Made by a program: the position numbers and the translations under genes
Notes under the pieces: generated by a model
Told to the model about the DNA's origin: nothing
What the model saw: only the letters and a program-made list of their open reading frames with translations
Databases searched by the model: none
From: an uncultured Gammaproteobacteria bacterium
GTDB lineage: Bacteria > Pseudomonadota > Gammaproteobacteria > Steroidobacterales > GCA-2729495
Assembly (NCBI GenBank): GCA_937958785.1
Contig: CALGMY010000161.1
Span: forward strand, 1 to 26,297
Length of the DNA stretch: 26,297 nucleotides
Direction of reading: 5' to 3'
In this document: positions 16,711-22,262 of the stretch, in pieces
Numbering within the stretch: position 1 is the stretch's first letter
How the letters are laid out: the number at the start of each line of letters is the position of its first letter

Positions 16711-16827
16711 TTGGGGCTTTCGGGAGGAACGGATCCGGACTATAAATGCTCCAAAAGGACCAAATAAAGGTCCATAAACTCCAGAATTGATCAAAAAGGA
16801 CCAAAACCAGTGGCAATGGGGGGAAAG
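16711..16827. promoter_or_regulatory. A+T-rich divergent control region with GGACC/GGTCC boxes
   Basis: This 117-base gap separates the divergent FlhD-like and FlhC-like genes and, from about 16739, is strikingly A+T-rich against its surroundings. AAAAGGACCAAA occurs at 16753-16764 and again at 16794-16805, 41 bases apart (about four helical turns). GGTCC at 16769-16773 makes an inverted pair with the first box across a 7-base spacer. The palindrome TTGATCAA lies at 16787-16794. TATAAA (16741-16746, plus) and TATAGT (16744-16739, minus) could be -10 elements, but no good -35 was found. The boxes do not resemble the E. coli FlhDC site. The six-G run at 16818-16823 is the ribosome-binding region of the FlhC-like gene. 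Confidence 0.6.
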
Positions 16828-17379
16828 ATGCGAGCCACGGACAACCGCTACGCGGCCGAGCGGGAGCGCTTCGACCTGGCGGTACGCATGATCGGGCACG
16901 AGGCCCGGACCGGGACGATCCGCCTGTGCACGGGCTTCACCGAGGACCGCATCCGGAAGATCTACACCAGCTACTTTCCCGGCCACGACGCGCTCCGCCG
17001 CCGGCGGGGCAAGTCGCCGACCCAGATCGCCCCGTTCCTCAGCACGGCCCGGCGCCAGGGCGAGGCCAGCCTGCTGGCCGGGCTGTTCATCCAGACGGGG
17101 GTCGTTCGGCTCGGTCCGGACAGCCGGGTGCTGCCGCATCCGGCGGGCCCGGGTCCGGCCCTGGGCCACGGCCTGTGCGACGCCTTCGAGGCCTACCTGG
17201 CCCTGCAGCCGGGTCCCCAGCTGTCCTTCGAGTGGGCCTGGAACCTGCAGCGCTGCCTGGCTGCACGGCGGGAGCTGAAGCTGGTCTGGTGCGGGCTCTG
17301 CGGCGGGTCCTACGTGCAGGACGCCTATGCCCTCGACTACGCCCGGTGCCCGTTTTGCGAACTCAAGGATCATGCGTAA
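16828..17379 (+). CDS. FlhC-like zinc-containing transcriptional regulator
   Basis: FlhC is the DNA-binding zinc subunit of the FlhD4C2 activator. This 183-residue protein matches in length (FlhC is about 190) and layout. A helical N-terminus (about 10-55) contains the FlhC-like RIRKIYTSYFPG. A central SLLAGLFIQTG and FEAYLAL region leads to WAWNLQRCLAARRELKLVWCGLCGG, and four cysteines lie at C155/C158 and C174/C177 (CGLC, CPFC). E. coli FlhC has C137/C140 and C157/C160, nearly the same spacing. The ATG at 16828 is chosen for the G-rich ribosome-binding site just upstream; ATG 16816 and GTG 16810 are alternatives. Downstream, nudC starts nine bases after the stop. Its targets are unknown. 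Confidence 0.75.
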   Translation: MRATDNRYAAERERFDLAVRMIGHEARTGTIRLCTGFTEDRIRKIYTSYFPGHDALRRRRGKSPTQIAPFLSTARRQGEASLLAGLFIQTGVVRLGPDSRVLPHPAGPGPALGHGLCDAFEAYLALQPGPQLSFEWAWNLQRCLAARRELKLVWCGLCGGSYVQDAYALDYARCPFCELKDHA

Positions 17380-17388
17380 CCTGCACTG

Positions 17389-18258
17389 ATGCAGCGCATG
17401 ACGTTCACCGGCTCCGGCATCGAGCGGCTCTCGCCCCTGCGCCAGCAGGCGGAGGCACTGGCCGCGGCCTTCGGCGCTGCCGACACCGCCTTCGTGCCCG
17501 TCTGGCAGTCCCGCTGCCTGCTCCGGGATGGCCTGGTGGTCTGCCGCCGGGAGGAACTCGGCGGGCTCGCCACGGAGCCCGGGAAGGCGGTGTTCCTCGG
17601 CCGCCGGGGGGGGCAGGCCCTGTTCGCGGTGGGCGTCGAGGCGCTCCCCCCGGACCTGCCGGGGGACCTCTTCGTCGGCCTGCGGGAGGTGGTGAGCCAG
17701 GTGAGCGAGGCCGACGCGGCCCTCCTCGCCTACGCCCGCGCGATGGTGCTGTGGCAGGAGCGCCACCGGTTCTGCGGCGTCTGCGGGGCGCCGAACCGGC
17801 CGACGGACGGGGGCTTCGTGATGGCCTGCACCCGCGCCACCTGCGACCACAAGAGCTTTCCGCGCATCGATCCGGCGGTGATCGTGCTAGTGCACCGGGG
17901 CGGCAGGTGCCTGCTCGGCCGCCAGGCCAGCTGGCCCGAGGGACGCTTCTCGACCATCGCCGGCTTCGTAGAACCGGGCGAATCCCTGGAAGACGCGGTG
18001 ATGCGGGAGGTCCACGAGGAGACCAACATCCGGGTGGGCGAGTGCACCTACATCGGCTCCCAGCCCTGGCCCTTCCCGGCGGCGATGATGCTGGGCTTCC
18101 ATGCGACCGGGCTCAGCGAGGACATCTGCTTCAACGACGGCGAGCTCATCGAGGCCCGCTGGCTCAGCCGGGACGAGCTCCGCGCCGGCGCCGTGCTGCT
18201 GCCCCCCGCCGAATCCATCGCCCGGCGCCTCGTCGAGGCCTGGCTCGAGGCCGCCTGA
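17389..18258 (+). CDS. nudC: NAD+ diphosphatase / RNA deNADding Nudix hydrolase
   Basis: Hydrolyses NAD(H) to NMN(H) and AMP and, in E. coli, removes NAD caps from RNA. The 289-residue protein has the NudC N-terminal domain and a zinc ribbon with C129, C132, C147 and C152. The Nudix box spans 192-214 (GFVEPGESLEDAV, REVHEETNI), and the NADH-family signature SQPWPFP is at 224-230. One Nudix consensus glycine is asparagine here (EETNI instead of EExG), while the metal-binding RExxEE glutamates are intact. The ATG at 17389 is nine bases after the FlhC-like gene; an ATG nine bases later is also possible. It is only four bases from the next gene, so the three are probably an operon. Confidence 0.94.
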   Translation: MQRMTFTGSGIERLSPLRQQAEALAAAFGAADTAFVPVWQSRCLLRDGLVVCRREELGGLATEPGKAVFLGRRGGQALFAVGVEALPPDLPGDLFVGLREVVSQVSEADAALLAYARAMVLWQERHRFCGVCGAPNRPTDGGFVMACTRATCDHKSFPRIDPAVIVLVHRGGRCLLGRQASWPEGRFSTIAGFVEPGESLEDAVMREVHEETNIRVGECTYIGSQPWPFPAAMMLGFHATGLSEDICFNDGELIEARWLSRDELRAGAVLLPPAESIARRLVEAWLEAA

Positions 18259-18262
18259 GTCC

Positions 18263-19033
18263 ATGTGCCTCGTGGCCGTCGCCTGGCGGGCCCATCCCCG
18301 CTTTCCGCTGATCCTGGCCGGCAACCGGGACGAGTTCCACCGCCGGGCCGCCACCCCCGCGGACTGGTGGCCCGAGGCCGCCGACGTCTTCGGCGGGCGG
18401 GACCTCCAGGCGGGCGGCAGCTGGCTCGGCATCACGCGCCAGGGTCGCCTGGCCCTCGTCACCAACAACCCGCTGCGGCCACCGGCAGACGGGCGGCACG
18501 CGAGCCGCGGGGCGCTGGTCCGGGATTTCCTGCTGGGCGAGCAGCCCGCCGGCGAGTTCCTCGCGACCCTGCAGGCGGCCGTGGACCGCTACGCCGGTTT
18601 CACCCTGTTGGTGGGCACGGTCGGCGACGGCCTCCACGGCATCGTGAGTCCCGCCGGCGACCTCGGGGCCCGCTGGGCGCTGCCGGCCGGCGTCAGCGTG
18701 CTGTCGAATGCCCCGCGGGAGCAGCCCTGGCCCAAGGTCACCTGGCTCGAGCAGGCACTGACGGAATACCTGGCCCGGCGCGCGGCGGCGGCCGAACCGG
18801 ACCCGGACGAACTGCTGGCGCTGCTCGGCCGGCGCATGCCGGTGGCCGAGCCCGAGGCCGACACCCTGCCGGCCCGCGCCCGGGTGACGCCCTTCATCGC
18901 CGGCGCCGAGTACGGCAGCCGCGCCTCCACCGTGATCCTCGCCGATGACCGGGGCGGCTGGCGTTGCATCGAGCGCCGCTTCGGGCCAGGCGGGGTACCG
19001 GCGGGCGAATCTTCGGCCCGGCACCATCCGTGA
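18263..19033 (+). CDS. NRDE family protein (TANGO2 homologue)
   Basis: The 256-residue protein belongs to the NRDE/TANGO2 family: it starts MCLVAVAW and has LAGNRDEFHRRA (NRDE at 21-24) and FGGRDLQAGGSWLGI. Later family motifs include ALVTNN, LSNAP and the C-terminal YGSRASTVIL. The fold is Ntn-hydrolase-like and Cys2 would become the N-terminal residue if Met is removed. Eukaryotic relatives (TANGO2, HRG-9) are linked to heme trafficking; the bacterial role is not settled. The ATG at 18263 is four bases after nudC, suggesting cotranscription. It converges with the Sel1-repeat gene six bases after its stop, with no room for a separate terminator. Confidence 0.9.
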   Translation: MCLVAVAWRAHPRFPLILAGNRDEFHRRAATPADWWPEAADVFGGRDLQAGGSWLGITRQGRLALVTNNPLRPPADGRHASRGALVRDFLLGEQPAGEFLATLQAAVDRYAGFTLLVGTVGDGLHGIVSPAGDLGARWALPAGVSVLSNAPREQPWPKVTWLEQALTEYLARRAAAAEPDPDELLALLGRRMPVAEPEADTLPARARVTPFIAGAEYGSRASTVILADDRGGWRCIERRFGPGGVPAGESSARHHP

Positions 19034-19039
19034 GGGGGC

Positions 19040-19618
19040 TCAGGGCTCCCGCGCGCGCAGGGCGCGGGCCACGGCCGCCTGGGCCTTCGCGAGGCCCTCC
19101 GGCGTGAGCCGCCGGGCGACTCCCTCCAGGTTCTGCTGGGCGGCCGGGTGGCCCTGGAGGGCGGCGAGGGTCCACCAGCAGTAGACCGCGCTGAAATCCG
19201 GCTCCCCCGCGACGCCGTTGTAGAGGAGCGCCCCCAGGTTGAACTGGCCCTTGGCGTGCCCCTGCTCCGCGGCCGCCCGGAAGCAGGCCAGCGCCGCCGC
19301 GTCGTCCCGCGGCGTGCCGGAGCCGTTGAGGTGCATCAGCCCCAGGTTCACCTGGGCGTCGGCCAGGCCCTGGCCGGCGGCCAGCCGGTACCAGTGCACC
19401 GCCGCCGCCGCGTCCTCCGGCACGCCGTCCCCGGCGTCGTGCATGAGGCCGAGGTGCAGCTGGGCAGCCGGGTGGCCCTGCTCGGCAGCCAGGCGGTACC
19501 AGCGGGCGGCCCCGGCGGGATCCCGGCCGGGACCCTGCTCGTTATCGAGGGCGAGGGCGAGCTCGTACTGGGCTTCGGGGTCGCCGGCCGCGGCGGCGGC
19601 ATGCAGATCGTCCGGCAT
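19040..19618 (-). CDS. Sel1-repeat (TPR-like) protein
   Basis: The 192-residue protein is made of about four Sel1-like repeats with the recognisable cores DPEAQYELALAL, HPAAQLHLGLMHDAG, LADAQVNLGLMHLNG and HAKGQFNLGALLYNG. Each is followed by an A-x-x-WYRLAA-type helix (the third and fourth have CFRAAAEQG and YCWWTLAALQG). Such solenoids act as protein-protein scaffolds. There is no signal peptide or membrane segment, so it is probably cytoplasmic. The ATG at 19618 begins MPDDLHAAAAAGD right before the first repeat. It sits nine bases downstream of the ribbon-helix-helix gene on the same strand and might be read through from it. The partner is unknown. Confidence 0.88.
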   Translation of the reverse strand: MPDDLHAAAAAGDPEAQYELALALDNEQGPGRDPAGAARWYRLAAEQGHPAAQLHLGLMHDAGDGVPEDAAAAVHWYRLAAGQGLADAQVNLGLMHLNGSGTPRDDAAALACFRAAAEQGHAKGQFNLGALLYNGVAGEPDFSAVYCWWTLAALQGHPAAQQNLEGVARRLTPEGLAKAQAAVARALRAREP

Positions 19619-19627
19619 GGGTGGGGA

Positions 19628-19912
19628 TCAGCTGTCGCCGGTCCCAGGCGACTGCCCGGTGAGCCAGGCCTTCATGAGCAGCTTGATCTGGGTCTGGTAA
19701 GGCCGGCCCGCGAGGCGCGACTTGATCCGGAAGGCTTCGAGCAGGTCCCCGGGCACCTTGAGGCTGATCAGCCGGGACTTTGCCGGTGCAGCGCCCGCTT
19801 GCCGCCCGCCATGCAGCCGCCGGAAGTCTTCCAGGAACCGGAGTATCTGATCCGGCGTCATCTGTCGGCACTGTTCCAGGTATTCCGGGGTGAAGTGCTG
19901 GACCGGCCTCAC
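19628..19912 (-). CDS. ribbon-helix-helix (CopG/BrnA-like) protein, probable antitoxin
   Basis: This 94-residue protein has an N-terminal helical region (EYLEQCRQMTPDQILRFLEDF) and a C-terminal ribbon-helix-helix-like domain. SRLISLKVPGDLLEAFRIKS forms the strand and first helix, followed by GRPYQTQIKLLMKAWL; the YQTxI motif is typical of BrnA/CopG-type antitoxins. The start is a GTG at 19912 overlapping the TGA of the nucleotidyltransferase gene (GTGA), so the two are translationally coupled. In this family the protein usually binds its own operator and neutralises its partner; palindromes upstream of the operon fit autoregulation. That the pair is a toxin-antitoxin module is inference from context. 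Confidence 0.72.
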   Translation of the reverse strand: MRPVQHFTPEYLEQCRQMTPDQILRFLEDFRRLHGGRQAGAAPAKSRLISLKVPGDLLEAFRIKSRLAGRPYQTQIKLLMKAWLTGQSPGTGDS

Positions 19913-20373
19913 GGGAGCTTCTCCAGGGCGGCAACGTCGGCCAGGTCCTGGGGACGCCCGCTGGCCCGCTTCATGGCGATCAGGTCCTTGCGGGACAGGA
20001 CCCGCAGGGTGCCGTCGGCGGTCTCGATGGACTCCACCTTCTTGCCCTTGAGGTCCGTCGCAATGACGATGTCGAGCTGCTCGGAGAGGTCCCGGGGGTT
20101 GTAGAAGTTCCAGGCAATCAGGTTCCGGTTGCGGATGTACTCGTCCCGGAACCTGAAGACCTCGTCCGCGGTGACCGGCAGCCGGGACTTGAGGCCGATA
20201 CCCGCGAGAGCCGCTTCCGCCGCCCGCAGCGATCGGGCATCCCAGGGCAGGATCACGTCCACATCGACCGTGCCGCGCACAGCGCCGTGCAGGGCGACGG
20301 CGTAGCCGCCGACCAGCGCGTAGCGGACACCGGCAGCGGCAAGCGCGACTCCGACCCGGGCAAGGAATGACAT
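19909..20373 (-). CDS. MNT/AbiEii-type nucleotidyltransferase, probable toxin-like partner
   Basis: The 154-residue protein has the minimal nucleotidyltransferase fold. ALVGGYAVALHG (19-30) is followed by the DxD metal pair D37/D39 in TVDVDVIL and a third acidic residue D101 in QLDIVIATD. The C-terminal signature SRKDLIAMKRASGRPQDLADV (R-x-K-D-L...K...R...D-L-x-D) is shared with AbiEii-like and related NTases. All three catalytic acids are present, so it should be active. Known relatives transfer nucleotides to RNA, proteins or small molecules; the target here is unknown. The ATG at 20373 has GAGG almost touching it, so initiation may be atypical. It is the first gene of the pair with the ribbon-helix-helix protein. 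Confidence 0.75.
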   Translation of the reverse strand: MSFLARVGVALAAAGVRYALVGGYAVALHGAVRGTVDVDVILPWDARSLRAAEAALAGIGLKSRLPVTADEVFRFRDEYIRNRNLIAWNFYNPRDLSEQLDIVIATDLKGKKVESIETADGTLRVLSRKDLIAMKRASGRPQDLADVAALEKLP

Positions 20374-20382
20374 CCTCAGAGA

Positions 20383-20404
20383 ATATACCGGTATATACCG
20401 ATAT
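20383..20404. promoter_or_regulatory. palindromic operator upstream of the NTase/RHH operon
   Basis: Overlapping perfect palindromes occur at 20383-20396 (ATATACCGGTATAT) and 20389-20400 (CGGTATATACCG). TATACCG repeats directly with a 10-base period (20384 and 20394). The site lies 10 bases before the NTase start, where a promoter would be. Helical-period repeats of a short core are typical of ribbon-helix-helix binding sites, so autoregulation by the 19628-19912 protein is likely. Confidence 0.6.
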
Positions 20405-20433
20405 GTCCACAGACGTTCCTGCCGACGCGGTCC

Positions 20434-20461
20434 TTGACACCACTGGCTTTCTGGATACTAT
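20434..20461 (+). promoter_or_regulatory. sigma-70 promoter of argR
   Basis: A perfect TTGACA (20434-20439) is followed after 16 bases by TACTAT (20456-20461, four of six matches). Transcription would begin near 20468, about 30 bases before the GTG start of argR. Confidence 0.55.
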
Positions 20462-20487
20462 GCGCATCCCTTGACGGTTATGTGCAT
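20460..20487. promoter_or_regulatory. candidate ArgR operator pair
   Basis: ATGCGCAT (20460-20467) and ATGTGCAT (20480-20487) are near-identical palindromic 8-mers with starts exactly 20 bases apart (two helical turns). They overlap the -10 and the transcribed leader of argR. Paired boxes about 21 bases centre to centre are the usual ArgR layout, but the sequence is not the E. coli ARG box. No other copies were sought genome-wide. Confidence 0.35.
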
Positions 20488-20496
20488 GGAGACGGC

Positions 20497-20955
20497 GTGC
20501 CCATATCGGCCGAGCAACGCGAGCAGCGCCAGCAGGCGATCCTGAAGATCCTGCGGCGCCAGCACGTCACCCGGCAGGAGGAGCTGGTGGAACTGCTCCG
20601 CAGGCGGGGCATCGAGGCGACCCAGTCGAGCATCAGCCGGGACCTGCGCCAGCTCGGGATCACCAAGCTGGACCAGGAGTACCGGCCGGTGGGCGCCGAG
20701 GACGACGGCGAGGCCGGGCGGGACCTGGCGGTACTGGCGGAGTTCGTGGCGGACATCCGCACGGCGGGCCCCTACCAGACCGTCGTGAAGACCTCGATCG
20801 GCGCCGCGGCCCAGGTGGCCCTGGCGCTGGACCGGTCGGGCTGGCCGGAGATCGTGGGCACGGTCTCCGGCGACGACACGATTTTCATCGCCACCCGGAC
20901 CGGTGGCGAGCAGCGGCGGCTCGTGGCGAAGCTGCGGGCCCGTTTTTCAGAGTAG
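20497..20955 (+). CDS. argR: arginine repressor ArgR
   Basis: This is an arginine-responsive hexameric repressor of arginine biosynthesis. It is 152 aa from the GTG at 20497, which has GGAG five bases upstream (20488-20491); an in-frame GTG at 20482 is less likely. The N-terminal winged helix (about 6-60) has VTRQEELVELLRRRGIEATQ and the recognition helix SSISRDLRQLG. The C-terminal domain (about 88-150) has TSIGAAAQVALALDR and GTVSGDDTIF, where D126/D127 are the arginine-contacting pair of the family. It heads the arginine locus in the same direction as argG, 65 bases upstream. The TAG stop is supplied by the GTAG head of the REP-like repeat that follows. Confidence 0.95.
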   Translation: MPISAEQREQRQQAILKILRRQHVTRQEELVELLRRRGIEATQSSISRDLRQLGITKLDQEYRPVGAEDDGEAGRDLAVLAEFVADIRTAGPYQTVVKTSIGAAAQVALALDRSGWPEIVGTVSGDDTIFIATRTGGEQRRLVAKLRARFSE

Positions 20956-21009
20956 GAGCGCCTTGAGGCGCGATTGGCTTGCTTGAATCGCGCCTCAAGG
21001 CGCTCCAAC
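20952..21009. repeat. long inverted REP pair between argR and argG
   Basis: Arms 20952-20975 and 20986-21009 form a 24-base stem with one mismatch around a 10-base loop (20976-20985). Each arm is one REP-like unit: GTAGGAGCGCC-ttga-GGCGCGATT, the second with GTTG as head. The consensus is the same as at 1821-1882. The element overlaps the last four bases of argR and ends 11 bases before the argG ATG, so the hairpin lies in the argG leader of any argR-argG transcript. Confidence 0.88.
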
Positions 21010-21020
21010 AGGGACACCCG

Positions 21021-22262
21021 ATGACCACCGACACCACCATCCAGAAGAAGCACGTCTCCCCCATCATCCTCGGCTTCTCGGGGGGGCTCGACACCTCGTT
21101 CTGCGTGCCCTGGATGAAGGAGCACTACGGGCGTCCCGTGGTCACCGTGACCATCAACACAGGCGGGATCGATGCCGAGGCCGCCGCAGACCTCGAGCGC
21201 CGCTCGAAGGCCCTCGGCGCCATCGAGCACGTGCTGGTCGAGGCCCGATCCGTGTTCTTCGACCGGGTGCTGAAGTACCTCATCTTCGGCAACGTGCGCC
21301 GGGGCCACCTGTACCCGCTCTGCGTCGGCGCCGAGCGGGGCATCCAGGCCACCCTGCTCGCGGAACTCGCCAAGGAGCGCGGCAGCCAGACGGTCGCCCA
21401 CGGCTGCACGGCCGCCGGCAACGACCAGGTGCGTTTCGAGGTGGCCCTGCGGACCATAGCCCCGGGCCTCGAGGTGCTGGCCCCCGTGCGCGACCAGGGC
21501 TTCATCCGCACCGAGCAGCAGAAGTACCTGGAGCAGCACAACTTCCCGGTGCCCGTGAAGGGCTCCGCCTACTCGGTGAACCGGGGCCTCTGGGGCTGCA
21601 CCGTGGGCGGCCGGGAGACGCTGGACTCGAAGGACTCCATCCCGGAGGACGCCTGGGTGCTCTCGCCCGACGCCTTCGACAAGCCACTGCCCGCGTCCCG
21701 GCACACCGTGACGTTCACCCAGGGCGTGCCCACCGCGCTGGACGGCAAGGCGATGGATCCCGTGGCGCTCATCGAGGCCCTCGAGGCCCTCGGCGGACCC
21801 TACGGCATCGGCCGCGGCATCCACGTGGGCGACACCGTGCTCGGCACCAAGGGCCGGGTGGCCTTCGAGGCCCCTGCCGCCGACATCCTGCTCACCGCCC
21901 ACCGGGAGCTGGAGAAGCTGGTGCTGTCCGGGCCCCAGCAGCGGATCAAGGACCAGGTGGCCGCCCAGTACGGCGACTTCGTGCACGAGGGCCGGCAACT
22001 CGACCCGGTCTGCCGGGACATCGAGGCCCTGCTCGCCTCCGCCCAGCAGCGGGTCACCGGGGAGGTGAAGTTCCTGCTGCGGCCGGGCAGCCTCTTCATC
22101 GAGGGCGTGGTCTCACCGCACTCGCTGCTCGCGGCCACCAAGGGCGTGTACGGCGAGAAGGCCGGCGAGTGGACCCCCGCCGATGCCCTCGGCTACTCCC
22201 GCATCCTCTCGCTCCCCGGCATCCTGCAGACGCGGGCCGCCGGCAAGGCAAAGGCCCCGTGA
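21021..22262 (+). CDS. argG: argininosuccinate synthase
   Basis: Joins citrulline and aspartate with ATP to give argininosuccinate, the penultimate step of arginine synthesis. The protein is 413 aa from the ATG at 21021 (AGGGA just upstream). The PP-loop ATP site is GFSGGLDTSF (18-27). AHGCTAAGNDQVRFE, VRDQGFIR and YSVNRGLWGCTVGGRETL are the citrulline/aspartate-site regions. TGGIDAE and FGNVRRGHLYPL resemble the subtype seen in Bacteroidota and Xanthomonas arginine clusters more than E. coli ArgG (my recollection, not an alignment). The stop overlaps the next ATG (TGATG), so it starts a coupled operon. Confidence 0.96.
   Translation: MTTDTTIQKKHVSPIILGFSGGLDTSFCVPWMKEHYGRPVVTVTINTGGIDAEAAADLERRSKALGAIEHVLVEARSVFFDRVLKYLIFGNVRRGHLYPLCVGAERGIQATLLAELAKERGSQTVAHGCTAAGNDQVRFEVALRTIAPGLEVLAPVRDQGFIRTEQQKYLEQHNFPVPVKGSAYSVNRGLWGCTVGGRETLDSKDSIPEDAWVLSPDAFDKPLPASRHTVTFTQGVPTALDGKAMDPVALIEALEALGGPYGIGRGIHVGDTVLGTKGRVAFEAPAADILLTAHRELEKLVLSGPQQRIKDQVAAQYGDFVHEGRQLDPVCRDIEALLASAQQRVTGEVKFLLRPGSLFIEGVVSPHSLLAATKGVYGEKAGEWTPADALGYSRILSLPGILQTRAAGKAKAP

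Noticed and set aside
16711..16827. Classical FlhDC box or canonical paired sigma-70 promoters
   Set aside because: No match to the E. coli FlhDC site was seen, and no -35 with proper spacing goes with the TATA-like hexamers.
16711..17850. In-frame upstream extension of the minus-strand FlhD-like gene to 567 codons
   Set aside because: The extension passes through the A+T-rich control region and lies antisense to the FlhC-like and nudC genes. Homology-like sequence begins only after the ATG at 16710.
20952..21009. Hairpin after argR as an intrinsic terminator
   Set aside because: No T-run follows on either strand, and both arms match the REP-like consensus found elsewhere in the window.
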